Assembly (NCBI GenBank): GCA_016927865.1 | Contig: JAFGLU010000117.1 | Location: forward strand, 1-64,000 | Reading direction: 5' to 3' | Length of the DNA: 64,000 nucleotides | Origin: Anaerolineaceae bacterium | Lineage (GTDB): Bacteria > Chloroflexota > Anaerolineae > Anaerolineales > Anaerolineaceae | In this document: one piece after another, positions 28,615 through 37,735 of the stretch | Layout: each line of letters opens with the position of its first letter | Position numbering within the stretch: the first letter of the stretch is position 1 | The notes under the pieces: generated by a model | Told to the model about the DNA's origin: nothing | Seen by the model: the letters and a program-made list of their open reading frames with translations, nothing else | Databases searched by the model: none | Made by a program: the position numbers and the translations under genes

Positions 28615-30209
28615 TTCGGGGGAAGCGCGGGTTCATCCTGATTTTGGCGCTGATTCTTTTGGTCTCCGCAGCCTGGAAGGTATTGCTGCAAGTGTGGGAT
28701 GTGGTGCCCTTAAACTCGGATGAGGCCATTGTGGCGCTGATGGCGCGGCATATCTTGCAAGGACAGCACATGACCTGGTTTTACGGGCAGCATTACATGG
28801 GCAGCCTGGACGCTTACCTGATCGCGGGCGGGTTTGCTTTGTTCGGCGAGCAGGCGTGGGTGATCCGGCTGGTGCAGGGATTGCTGTACATGGGCACCCT
28901 GGTGACCACGGTGCTGCTGGGGCGAGAGGCTTTTGGAAGTTGGAAAAGCGGATTGCTGGCAGCGGGGCTGCTGGCCATCCCTACGGTCAACCTGACACTG
29001 TATACCACTGCCACGTTGGGCGGGTATGGGGAAACCCTGCTGTTGGGTAATTTGGTGCTGTGGCTGACCCTGAAACTTGCCCGGCGTTTCGATTGGCGTT
29101 GGATGCTGCCGTGGGGCGTGTTCGCGGGGTTGGGACTGTGGACGATGGACTTGTCCTTGATTTTTAGCGGCCCGGCAGCGTTGTACTTGCTGTGGGCATT
29201 GGTGAAAAAGAAAGACTCCCGGGCCATTGCCCAGGCGTTGCTGGCGGGTGGCACGGGCCTGTTGATAGGGGCGTTGCCCTGGTGGATCTATGCGTTGCGG
29301 CATGGGGTGGCGGGGTTGTTGTTCGACACCCTGGTGCAGGGCGGGCTGTATGAAGACGCGCCCTTCCTGGCCCGCGCGGGGATGCACCTGGTTAATTTTC
29401 TTCTGCTGGGAGTGCCGGCGGCATTGGGATTGCGCCCGACCTGGGAGGTGCGCTGGTTGGCGCTGCCGCTGATCCCTCTGGTATTGGCGTTCTGGGTGGT
29501 AGTGCTGGTCTTTGCCTGGAAGCAGGCCGGCAAAAACACGCCGAGCCGCTCGCCGTACTGGTTGTTGTGGACCATCGTTTTGGGGTTGTCGCTGGCTTTC
29601 GTGTTCACCCCCTTTGGGGCAGACCCCAGCGGGCGCTATTTGCTGCCGTTGAGCGTGCCGCTGGCGTTGTTCGCGGCGCAGTTCATCCTGGAAATGAAGC
29701 TGCCGCGCTGGCTGCGCTTTGCCATCTCGGCAGTGTTGATTGTTTTTCATGTGTGGGGCAACGTGGATTGCGCTTTGCGTAACCCGCCGGGGATAACGCC
29801 GCAGTTTGACTTGAAGGCGGGGGTGGATCACCGCTACGATGCGGAACTGATCGCATTCCTGCGCAGCGAAGGCGAGTTGCGCGGATATAGCAACTACTGG
29901 CTGGCCTTCCCACTGGCTTTCAAGACTGGAGAAGAGATCATCTACGAGCCGCGCCTGCCTTACCACCAGGATTTACGCTATACCCGCGTCGATTCGCGAA
30001 TGCCGGCTTATGCGGAAGCGGTGCAGGCCAGTGAAAAAGTGGCTTATATCGCCGGGGACACACCGCTGCTCATCGAGCGGCTGCGGGCGGGGTTGAATAC
30101 TCTGGAGGTGACCTACATGGAAAAGGTCATCGGCGATTATCACATCTTCTATCGCCTGTCGCGAGCGGTGCGGCCTGAAGAATTGAACCTGGGCGAGGCG
30201 AGTCAATGA
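28611..30209 (+). CDS. GT-C membrane glycosyltransferase-like protein (2)
   Basis: A 532-residue protein of the GT39-like superfamily with about ten helices. The first loop reads LNSDEAIVALMARHILQG followed by YGQHYMGSLDAYL, with acidic residues where catalysis is expected. The GTG start overlaps the previous stop as GTGA and the next gene overlaps as ATGA, so three genes are translated in series. The C-terminal soluble part is about 100 residues. The donor is presumably a lipid-linked sugar. Confidence 0.82.
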   Translation: MIRGKRGFILILALILLVSAAWKVLLQVWDVVPLNSDEAIVALMARHILQGQHMTWFYGQHYMGSLDAYLIAGGFALFGEQAWVIRLVQGLLYMGTLVTTVLLGREAFGSWKSGLLAAGLLAIPTVNLTLYTTATLGGYGETLLLGNLVLWLTLKLARRFDWRWMLPWGVFAGLGLWTMDLSLIFSGPAALYLLWALVKKKDSRAIAQALLAGGTGLLIGALPWWIYALRHGVAGLLFDTLVQGGLYEDAPFLARAGMHLVNFLLLGVPAALGLRPTWEVRWLALPLIPLVLAFWVVVLVFAWKQAGKNTPSRSPYWLLWTIVLGLSLAFVFTPFGADPSGRYLLPLSVPLALFAAQFILEMKLPRWLRFAISAVLIVFHVWGNVDCALRNPPGITPQFDLKAGVDHRYDAELIAFLRSEGELRGYSNYWLAFPLAFKTGEEIIYEPRLPYHQDLRYTRVDSRMPAYAEAVQASEKVAYIAGDTPLLIERLRAGLNTLEVTYMEKVIGDYHIFYRLSRAVRPEELNLGEASQ

Positions 30210-31729
30210 AACATGCAAACCTCGAGAGGCTGGCGGCTACCGTGTTGCCCAGCCTGAAGAATGTGTTGTGGATTGGGGCTTTTCTGGGCGCTATTGGCCT
30301 GGGGCCGCAGATGATGAATATTGATGGGGACTTGGGGCGGCACCTGACCATCGGTGGCTATATTCTGGACTCCGGCACGGTTCCGCTGGCAGATTTGTTC
30401 TCACATACGATGCTTGGAATGGAATTGACTCCTCACGAATGGTTGGCGCAAGCCATTTTTGCGCTGGCGGAGCGCTGGATGGGGCTGAACGGGGTGGTGC
30501 TTGTGACTGCCCTGGTGATCGCGACGGCATTTGCCGTGGTGCTGCGGCGGGCCTTGCGCGAAGGCAGCGGCATGCTGTCGGCGTTGGGCATGGTCATCCT
30601 GGCAGTGGCGACATCGAGCCTGCATTGGCTGACCCGCCCACACGTCTTCACGTTTTTGATGGTTGCGGTGTGGCTGGATGGTTTGCAGCAACTGCGGCAG
30701 GGCAAGCGCGGCGCGCTGGTGTGGATGCCGCTGGTCATGCTGATTTGGGCCAACCTGCACGGCGCGTTCATCGCGGGTTTCATGCTGTGGCTGATGTACG
30801 GCGCGGGGTATGCCTGGGAGCGCTGGGTGGAAAAGCATGCCGATGGCCCCAAGGGCTACGGGAAGCGCTGGCTGGCGCTTGGGGGCCTGTCGGCCCTGAT
30901 TACGTTGATCAACCCGGCGGGTGTGAAGCTGTGGACCACCAGCGTGGGTTACCTGGGAAATAGTTATCTGGTGAATCACACGGCGGAGTATTTGTCGCCG
31001 GATTTTCACGACGCCAGCACCTGGCCGTTCTTATTGATGATCCTGGTGGCGCTGGCCTTGGCAGGTTTTGCGGGCAAGCGTTGGAAGATGACCGACGCGC
31101 TGGTGCTGACCGGCTGGGCAGCGATGGGCTTGTACTCGGTGCGCAATGCGCCGCTGTTTGCACTGGCGGCAGCTCCGCTGCTGGCTACGGCGGCGACAGG
31201 TTGGCTGAAGGATTTGGGCAAGCGCTTGCGCTGGGCCGACAAACTGCACCGCCTGGACGGGCGCTTGCTGGCGACCGAATCCAGGCTGCCGGGGTACCTG
31301 TGGCCTTTCCTGGCGATCGTCTTAGTCACGGCGGGCTTTTCCAGCGGGGCCAGGCTGGATTTTGCCCGGACAGGCAACCGCTTTGACCCTGAAGTGTTTC
31401 CGGTGGCGGCGGCGGAATGGGTGAAAGCTAACCCGCAAGCAGGGGAGATGTTCAATTATTTTCCCTGGGGGGGCTATATGCTGCACGAAGCATGGCCCGA
31501 GCGGCGCGTGTTCATCGACGGGCAGACCGACTTTTATGGAGCTGATCTGACCCGTGAGTACGAAATTGCGCTGACCGCTGCCGAGGGCTGGGAGACGGTT
31601 TTGGAGAAATATGAAGTGGCCTGGGTGCTGATGCCGCCTGAGACGCGGCTGGCGAAGGCGTTAGGGGAACAGGCGAACTGGCAAGAGTTGTATCGTGACG
31701 ACACGGCGGTAATTTTCCGGCGAGAGTAA
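30206..31729 (+). CDS. Polytopic membrane protein, GT-C-like (3)
   Basis: A 507-residue membrane protein with about ten helices. The loop after the first helix contains NIDGDLGRHLTIGGYILDSG and TPHEWLAQAIFAL; the C-terminal part has NYFPWGGYMLHEAWPERRVFIDGQTDFYG-like text, which recurs in a wide family of uncharacterised GT-C-like proteins. It is the last of three coupled genes and is followed by a palindromic repeat that separates it from the convergent nitrilase gene. Role in surface polysaccharide assembly is inferred from its neighbours. Confidence 0.78.
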   Translation: MKHANLERLAATVLPSLKNVLWIGAFLGAIGLGPQMMNIDGDLGRHLTIGGYILDSGTVPLADLFSHTMLGMELTPHEWLAQAIFALAERWMGLNGVVLVTALVIATAFAVVLRRALREGSGMLSALGMVILAVATSSLHWLTRPHVFTFLMVAVWLDGLQQLRQGKRGALVWMPLVMLIWANLHGAFIAGFMLWLMYGAGYAWERWVEKHADGPKGYGKRWLALGGLSALITLINPAGVKLWTTSVGYLGNSYLVNHTAEYLSPDFHDASTWPFLLMILVALALAGFAGKRWKMTDALVLTGWAAMGLYSVRNAPLFALAAAPLLATAATGWLKDLGKRLRWADKLHRLDGRLLATESRLPGYLWPFLAIVLVTAGFSSGARLDFARTGNRFDPEVFPVAAAEWVKANPQAGEMFNYFPWGGYMLHEAWPERRVFIDGQTDFYGADLTREYEIALTAAEGWETVLEKYEVAWVLMPPETRLAKALGEQANWQELYRDDTAVIFRRE

Positions 31730-31749
31730 CGCGGCGTGGGTTGTAGAAA

Positions 31750-31804
31750 TCCGAAATTGAGGAGAGCGCGGGTGCGAAGCACCCGCGCTCTCCTCAATTT
31801 CGGA
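31750..31804. repeat. CCGAAWTT palindromic repeat, copy 3
   Basis: A 55-bp perfect palindrome: TCCGAAATTGAGGAGAGCGC outward, centre GGGTGC-GAA-GCACCC. It shares the outer motif of the copies at 15730, 16916 and 62227. It lies between convergent genes, where it could stop transcription from both sides. Confidence 0.75.
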
Positions 31805-31824
31805 GTCTTTCTCAAGCAGGGAAG

Positions 31825-32604
31825 TTAGTAAAACTCGGGGCGGCGGTCGGCGAAGACTGGCAAGGCGCGCCGGGCGCGTTCGATTTGATCGGTATCAATC
31901 TCGGCACTGACCAGTTCTTCCTCGGTGGCCGAACCTTCAGCCAGACATTCTCCCCACGGCGAGATGACGGCGCTGTCGCCGCCGAAGAGCGCATCTCCGC
32001 TGGGGCCGACACAGTTGCAGGCGAAGGTGAAGCACAGGTTTTCAATCGCTCGCGCTCGCAGCAAGGTTTGCCAGTGAACCAGGCGGCGCGCAGGCCATTC
32101 GGCGCTGAGAGCCAGCGCAACGGCTCCGTCCAATGCGTATCGACGGAACAACTCGGGGAAGCGCAGGTCGTAACACACCGCCAGACCGGTGGCCCCCCAG
32201 GAGGCTGAGACGATCTCGCGCTTGTCTCCGGAAAGCAAGTACCGATCCTCGTCCATGGGGGCAAAAAGGTGAATTTTCCGGTAGAAGACGGGCTCGGGCA
32301 GGTCGGGGGCTACCCAGGCAAACGAGTTGTAGATGCCCTCGGGGGTGCTTTCCAGAAGGGAGCCGCCGATAGTGAGATCCAGTTGCCGGGATAGGCGGCT
32401 GAGTTCGGCGAGAATTTCGGGCGTGACGGCGGCATGGCGAGCGACCTCGGGCAGATCGTAGCCACAGGGCCACAATTCGGGTAGCAAGACGAGTTTGCTG
32501 CCGCGCCGGGCCGCTTCGGCAATCATTTGCGTGGCCACACGCAGGTTGGATGGGATATCTCCTAATTGAATGTGGAGTTGGGCCAAGGCGATCGAGAATT
32601 TCAT
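31825..32604 (-). CDS. Nitrilase-superfamily carbon-nitrogen hydrolase
   Basis: A 259-residue amidase of the nitrilase superfamily. The Glu-Lys-Cys triad is Glu43 (LLPELWPCGYD), Lys110 (FYRKIHLF) and Cys144 (AVCYDLRFPELFR). The sequence resembles omega-amidase/YafV-type enzymes that act on small amides such as alpha-ketoglutaramate. The start at 32604 follows a strong GGAGG; a longer reading upstream would run into the divergent GT2 gene. It interrupts the glycosyltransferase cluster and is probably unrelated to it. Confidence 0.92.
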   Translation of the reverse strand: MKFSIALAQLHIQLGDIPSNLRVATQMIAEAARRGSKLVLLPELWPCGYDLPEVARHAAVTPEILAELSRLSRQLDLTIGGSLLESTPEGIYNSFAWVAPDLPEPVFYRKIHLFAPMDEDRYLLSGDKREIVSASWGATGLAVCYDLRFPELFRRYALDGAVALALSAEWPARRLVHWQTLLRARAIENLCFTFACNCVGPSGDALFGGDSAVISPWGECLAEGSATEEELVSAEIDTDQIERARRALPVFADRRPEFY

Positions 32605-32663
32605 CGAGCCTCCGTAAGGTTGGAAGGGCAGCTTTTCGCTATAATAAATACAGAGCGTGAACA

Positions 32664-33407
32664 ATGAACTATATTTTACTACCGGCGTACAACGAAGAAA
32701 AAGATTTGCCTCCCTTGCTTGAGCGGGTGGAAGCGGCGATGGCAGGCCAGGACTACCATGTTTTGGTGGTGAACGATGGCAGCCAGGATGCCACCCTTTC
32801 CATCGCGCGGCTGTGGGCTGAACGAATGCCACTGACGGTTTTAGATCATGGGGTGAACAAGGGGTTAGGCCAGGCCATGCTGACGGGCTTGACCCATGCA
32901 GCAGAGGTAGCCGGGCAGGATGACCTGGTGGTGGCAATGGACGCGGACAATACACACGACCCGGCTTTGATCCTGCGCATGGCCGAGCAGATCCGGGCTG
33001 GAAGCGACGTGGTCATTGCTTCGCGCTATACGCCAGGCGGGGAGGAGATTGGGCTCGCGCCAATCCGAAAGGTGCTGAGCCGGGGGGCCAGCTTCCTGCT
33101 GCGTTTGTTCTTCCCGATTCGCGGGGCGCTGGACTATACTTGCGGATTCCGCGCCTATACGGTGGCCATCCTGCGCCGAGCCTTTGCGCGTTTTGGGAAA
33201 GAAGGGCTGATCGAAGAGAGCGGGTTCACCTGTATGGCAGAATTGCTGATCAAGTTGAGCCTGATAGGCGCCAGGGTTGGCGAAGCGCCGTTGGTATTGC
33301 GCTACGATCTGAAATCGGGAAAAAGCAAGATGAAATTCGCCCGCACGATTTGGCGATATGGTGTTTTAATTGCCCGATTGAAGAAGTTGAAACCTGACCT
33401 TGCATAG
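32664..33407 (+). CDS. Family 2 glycosyltransferase, polyprenol-phosphate sugar synthase type
   Basis: A 247-residue GT-A enzyme. It has LLPAYNEEKDLPPLLERV, VVNDGSQDAT, and VVAMDADNTHDPALI with the metal-binding DxD, then GFRAYTVAILRRAF. No membrane helix is visible, so it is like soluble dolichol-phosphate mannose synthases. It would make a polyprenyl-phosphate sugar, the donor needed by the GT-C proteins around it. A perfect TATAAT (32640-32645) lies 18 bases before the ATG. Confidence 0.9.
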   Translation: MNYILLPAYNEEKDLPPLLERVEAAMAGQDYHVLVVNDGSQDATLSIARLWAERMPLTVLDHGVNKGLGQAMLTGLTHAAEVAGQDDLVVAMDADNTHDPALILRMAEQIRAGSDVVIASRYTPGGEEIGLAPIRKVLSRGASFLLRLFFPIRGALDYTCGFRAYTVAILRRAFARFGKEGLIEESGFTCMAELLIKLSLIGARVGEAPLVLRYDLKSGKSKMKFARTIWRYGVLIARLKKLKPDLA

Positions 33408-33415
33408 GAAGGGAC

Positions 33416-34660
33416 ATGAGGAAACAGCAACAAGCACTGATTGTATCGATCGTGTTGGTGATCCTGTTGATTGGGCTGGCCGCAGGCATGACCTGGGCGA
33501 ATTACAGGTATTCGCAGTCGAGCCCTGGGGGAAACGATTTCCTGGTTTATTGGATGACTACACGGAATATCTTTGAAGAGGGCCTCAGCCCTTACAGCGC
33601 AGAGTCGAGGTTGCGCGTGCAAGAGTTTGCCTACGGGCGGGCGGCCAAAGCGGGTGAGCACGAGATGGGCATGGCCTATCCGTTGTATTCGGTGGCTTTG
33701 TTTGCGCCTTTCACCCTGGCAAAGGATTTTGATTTGGCCCGTGCTTTGTGGATGACCGTTCTTGAAGCGGCATTGATCGGGCTGGCTTTGTTGAGCCCGC
33801 GGATCATGCGCTGGAAGCCTGCGCCGTGGATGATGGCGCTACTGATTATCTTTTCGCTGTTATGGTATTTTGGCTTGCGCGCCTTGATCAACGGTAACGC
33901 AGTCATTCTGGTGGCACTGTGCCTGGCAGGGGGCTTGCTGGCAATGCGCGGCGGGCATGACGAACTGGCAGGCGTGTTGTTTGCCTTCTCCACCATCAAA
34001 CCACAGGTGGTGGTTGTGGTGCTGGCCTGGATCATGATTTGGGGTTTCAAGCAACGGCGCTGGCGGATGGTGGGGTGGTTAGTTGGTACCGTGGTGCTGC
34101 TTTCGGGCAGCGCAATGCTGATCATGCCGGACTGGATCTTGCAAAACTTAGGCGAGGTGCTGCGTTACCCCGAGTACAACCCACCCGGAAATCCGGCAGC
34201 GGTGTTCGCGGAGTGGTGGCCGAATTTCGGCGAGCGACTGGGCTGGGCTCTGTCTGCGGTGGTGGGATTGGTGATGCTGGCGGAATGGTGGACAAACCGG
34301 AAGAGAGATATACGGGCGTTCTTGTGGGTCACCGCCTTGACGCTGGTCATCTCGCCGTGGATTGGCATCCAGACCGACCCTGGTAACCTGGTGGTGTTGT
34401 TCGTGCCGCTGGTGGTGGTGTTTGCGTTGTTGGCTGAACGCTCCCCGCGCGGGGTGGCGGTAATTTTGCCCCTTGTACTGCTCATTCTGATGGTTGGTCT
34501 GTGGGTGATCTTTCTGAATACCATCGAGTACAACGGTCAACCCGAGCAGAGTTCGATCATGTTCTTCCCGCTGCCCACATTCTTGCTCATCCTACTCTAT
34601 TGGGTGCGTTATTGGGCGGTGAAGCCGCTAAAGTTCTGGTCGGAACAAGTGGATATCTAG
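33416..34660 (+). CDS. DUF2029 (GT87-type) membrane glycosyltransferase-like protein
   Basis: A 414-residue membrane protein with about ten helices. GGNDFLVYWMTTRNIFEEGLSPYS near residue 40 is typical of the DUF2029/GT87 family of polyprenyl-phosphate-mannose-dependent transferases, as is ALINGNAVILVALCLAGGL and FSTIKPQ. It begins nine bases after the GT2 gene and shares GGAAGGG as ribosome-binding site, so the donor synthase and this transferase are probably co-translated. Confidence 0.85.
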   Translation: MRKQQQALIVSIVLVILLIGLAAGMTWANYRYSQSSPGGNDFLVYWMTTRNIFEEGLSPYSAESRLRVQEFAYGRAAKAGEHEMGMAYPLYSVALFAPFTLAKDFDLARALWMTVLEAALIGLALLSPRIMRWKPAPWMMALLIIFSLLWYFGLRALINGNAVILVALCLAGGLLAMRGGHDELAGVLFAFSTIKPQVVVVVLAWIMIWGFKQRRWRMVGWLVGTVVLLSGSAMLIMPDWILQNLGEVLRYPEYNPPGNPAAVFAEWWPNFGERLGWALSAVVGLVMLAEWWTNRKRDIRAFLWVTALTLVISPWIGIQTDPGNLVVLFVPLVVVFALLAERSPRGVAVILPLVLLILMVGLWVIFLNTIEYNGQPEQSSIMFFPLPTFLLILLYWVRYWAVKPLKFWSEQVDI

Positions 34661-34662
34661 TC

Positions 34663-36183
34663 GTGGAAGCGGCGAAGCGCCTCTTTGATTGGGTGAAGCA
34701 ACGACCGCTGTGGGTCATTCTGGGGGTAGGCCTACTTATTCGGCTGGTGAACATCCAGTCCAGACCGATCCAGTATGATGATATGTTCAGTTTCTTCCTT
34801 GCGCGGCGTAGTCTGGGAGATATTATTGCCGGGACAGCTGCTGATACTATGCCGCCGCTGTTTTATTTCATTCTGCATTTTTGGCAAATGATTTCGCAGG
34901 AAGTCTGGTTTTTGCGCCTGCTGAGCGTGATCTTCAGCCTGGTGGCGATTGGGCTGCTGTATGGACTGACAAGACAGTTGTTTGGCACGCCGACGGCTGC
35001 CTGGGCGGCATTTTTGGCGGCGATTTCTCCGTTTCAGTATTACCATGCGCAGGATATTCGTAATTATTCCTTCTTGCTGGTTACTCAACTAGGCTTCGCC
35101 TGGTTTGCCGCGCGGCTGTGGCTGCGCGATCAAGGTGAATTGTCCAGCGGGAAGGAAGGCTGGGACTGGTTTGTTCTGATTGTTTGCGGGGCAGCCAGCT
35201 TGTACACCCATAACATTGCTGTGCTGGCCCTGGGCATGCCAAACCTGTTCTTGCTGTTCAAGCGGCGCTGGCGTTTGTTCGGAAAACTGGTGCTGGCTCA
35301 GGTCGTGATCGTGGCTATCAACCTGCCGTGGCTGATTCTGCTGCCTGAGCAGTTAGCCAAGGTGCAACGCGCCTGGAGCCTTTGGCGGCCGGGTTTAGCG
35401 GACGTTGTCCAGGCGGCGATCATGGTGACGGCTGGACTGCCGCTGCAGGGCGTTTGGCTGGCCATTGCTGCGCTGTTGACGGTGGAGTCTCTGGCGCTGG
35501 TGGTGCTGGTTCTGGCGCGGCAGCGTTCGACGGAGGGCAAAAAGGGCGGGGTGTTGTATCTGACCTGCTTTGCGTTGGGCTTGCCGGCGGCGATTTTTGT
35601 GCTGTCGTACATCGTCAAGCCCATCTTCGTGCCGCGTGGTTTTATCGTGGCGTCGATGACTTATTATGCGCTGGTGGCAGCGGCAATTGTGAGAGGTTGG
35701 GGGAACGGGGCGGGCAAGCTGGTTGCGGCGGGGTTCATCCTTTCGGCGTTGATTGGCCTGCCCAGCCAGTTTAACTTTGACGGTTTCCCACGTGTCCAGT
35801 TGGATAAGGCCACGGCGGCTATCGCGGCCCAGATCCAGCCCGGCGAAGTGGTGGTGCATGACAACAAGCTGAGTTACTTCCCGGGGGCGTTTTATGCGCC
35901 CGGCTTGCCGCAGGTGTTTGTGGCTGATGAGCCCGGCAGTGGGAACGATACCTTTGCGCCAGACTCGCAGAAGGCGATGGATATTTTTCCGCAGCCGGAT
36001 CTGGTAACTGCGGTGGGAGATCATGCAGGGGTGTACTTTGTGGTTTACAGCCGCACGATCGCCGAATACCAGGCGATGGGCCTGGAGAACCATCCCAGCC
36101 TGGATTGGCTAGAGAAGCAGTACACGCCTGTGGGGCGGGAAGTCTTCCGGGATGTGGAGGTGTACTATTTCGTCCAGCGCTAG
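34663..36183 (+). CDS. GT39-like membrane glycosyltransferase (4)
   Basis: A 506-residue polytopic protein. The first loop has RPIQYDDMFSFFLARRSLGD with an Asp pair, then DTMPPLFYFILHFW, typical of ArnT/PMT-like enzymes. The reading frame is open well into the preceding gene; the GTG at 34663, three bases after the previous stop, is the most economical start, but no good ribosome-binding site is visible there and a later GTG is possible. C-terminal soluble domain of about 140 residues contains VHDNKLSYFPGAFY. Confidence 0.8.
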   Translation: MEAAKRLFDWVKQRPLWVILGVGLLIRLVNIQSRPIQYDDMFSFFLARRSLGDIIAGTAADTMPPLFYFILHFWQMISQEVWFLRLLSVIFSLVAIGLLYGLTRQLFGTPTAAWAAFLAAISPFQYYHAQDIRNYSFLLVTQLGFAWFAARLWLRDQGELSSGKEGWDWFVLIVCGAASLYTHNIAVLALGMPNLFLLFKRRWRLFGKLVLAQVVIVAINLPWLILLPEQLAKVQRAWSLWRPGLADVVQAAIMVTAGLPLQGVWLAIAALLTVESLALVVLVLARQRSTEGKKGGVLYLTCFALGLPAAIFVLSYIVKPIFVPRGFIVASMTYYALVAAAIVRGWGNGAGKLVAAGFILSALIGLPSQFNFDGFPRVQLDKATAAIAAQIQPGEVVVHDNKLSYFPGAFYAPGLPQVFVADEPGSGNDTFAPDSQKAMDIFPQPDLVTAVGDHAGVYFVVYSRTIAEYQAMGLENHPSLDWLEKQYTPVGREVFRDVEVYYFVQR

Positions 36184-37735
36184 GCTGTACGGTGGCCTGT
36201 TTGCTGCTGGATTGCTGCTAATGGTACTGGCAGGCATATTGCAGCGCGCGCCGGGATATATGGACGCGGAGTACTACTACACTACAGCGCAAGGGGTGGC
36301 AGATGGAAGAGGTTTCTGGCAACCTTTTGCGTGGAATTACCTGGACGAGCCCGAGGGTTTACCGCAACCTTCTCATACCTATTGGATGCCGCTCGTGTCG
36401 CTGCTGGCAGCGGGTGGGTTGATGATGGGCGGGGGTTGGTGGGCGGCGCGGCTGCCTTTGTGGCTGGTAGCGGCCTGCGTGCCGCCTTTGGCTGCCTGGA
36501 TGGCGGTCAAGCTGGGCGGGACGAGCAAGGAGATGCTCCTTGCGGGGGTGTTTGCGCTGTTGCCGGGGTTTTACCTGGCCTACATGCCCACTACCGACGC
36601 TTTTGGCCTGTATATGGTTCTGGGTGCTTTAGCAGCATTTGTGGGATGCGGGGAAGGCCGCCCGCGAATTCGGCTGCTGGCTTACGGCCTGCTGGCCGGG
36701 CTGCTGCACCTGACCCGCGCCGATGGCATCTTATGGCTGGGGGGCGGGTTGCTGCTGGCAGCCTGGCGAGGGCAACTGTGGAAGGGCGGTTTGCGCGAAA
36801 CCGCCCTGCTGGCGCTGCTGTGCGTGGCGGGGTACCTGCTGCCGATGGGCGCATGGTATGGTCGCAACTGGCAGGAATGGGGCAGCCTGTTCCCGCCGGG
36901 AAACAGCCGCACGTTGTGGCTGACGCAATATGAGGATACGTTCCTCTACCCTGCCGGATTGCTGACCGCCGAACGCTGGCTGGCGCAGGGTTGGGCAGCG
37001 CATTTGGGGGCTATCTGGCGGGCGCTGACGGCCAATTTGCAGACCTTGCTGGCGGTGCAGGGGCAGGTGGTGCTGCTGCCGTTCGCGGCGCTGGGGTTGT
37101 GGCGAGGGCGGCGGAACCCGCTGGTGCGTTTTAGCTTGCTGATGCTGGCACTGACCTTTGTCTTGATGACGGTTATGTTCCCCTTTGCGGGGACCAACGG
37201 CTCCTATTTTCACTCTGGCGCGGCTTTTCAGGCGTTGCTGTGGGCGGCGGCTGCTGTGGGAATTCACCCCGCGGCGTTGTGGTATGCTCAACGGCGCAAG
37301 CTGGACACCGAAAAGCGCATTGAGCGCTTTGCCATTGTGCTGGCGGTTGTGGTCCTGGTACTTATGTCGTCCGGGCTGTATTTGAACCGGGTGGCAGGGG
37401 ATGGGGGGCAGCAAGCCGGGTGGAACGATGGCTTGGAGAATTACGCGGCCATAGAAGCGGAATTGGCACGACAGGGTGCTAAGCCAGGGGATTCGGTGAT
37501 GGTGAATAATCCGCCGGGTTACTTCCTGGCGAGTGGTCGGACAAGCGTGGTGATCCCTTATGGCAGCGAAGCGATGGCAAGGGAGGCTGCACAGCAATAC
37601 CAGGTGAAGTACTTGATTCTGGAGGCGGCGAATTCGGCGCATTTGGGGGAACTGTATACACAGCCTGCCGACAGGCCGGGTTTTGACTACTTGATTACGA
37701 TTGGGGCAGTACAGATCTATGAATTCAAAGACTGA
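36152..37735 (+). CDS. GT-C membrane glycosyltransferase-like protein (5)
   Basis: A 527-residue polytopic protein. The first loop after helix 1 contains APGYMDAEYYYTTAQGVADG and LPQPSHTYWMPLVSLLA; acidic residues sit in the usual place. The start at 36152 overlaps the end of the previous gene by 32 bases; it is the only ATG before the first helix, but a non-ATG start nearer the stop cannot be excluded. The C-terminal soluble part includes GDSVMVNNPPGYFLASGR, a pattern seen in related uncharacterised proteins. Confidence 0.78.
   Translation: MWRCTISSSARLYGGLFAAGLLLMVLAGILQRAPGYMDAEYYYTTAQGVADGRGFWQPFAWNYLDEPEGLPQPSHTYWMPLVSLLAAGGLMMGGGWWAARLPLWLVAACVPPLAAWMAVKLGGTSKEMLLAGVFALLPGFYLAYMPTTDAFGLYMVLGALAAFVGCGEGRPRIRLLAYGLLAGLLHLTRADGILWLGGGLLLAAWRGQLWKGGLRETALLALLCVAGYLLPMGAWYGRNWQEWGSLFPPGNSRTLWLTQYEDTFLYPAGLLTAERWLAQGWAAHLGAIWRALTANLQTLLAVQGQVVLLPFAALGLWRGRRNPLVRFSLLMLALTFVLMTVMFPFAGTNGSYFHSGAAFQALLWAAAAVGIHPAALWYAQRRKLDTEKRIERFAIVLAVVVLVLMSSGLYLNRVAGDGGQQAGWNDGLENYAAIEAELARQGAKPGDSVMVNNPPGYFLASGRTSVVIPYGSEAMAREAAQQYQVKYLILEAANSAHLGELYTQPADRPGFDYLITIGAVQIYEFKD

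Noticed and set aside
28710-29966. 418-codon open frame on the minus strand
   Set aside because: Antisense to a GT-C gene; the product is Gln/Arg/Pro/His-rich as expected of a shadow frame.
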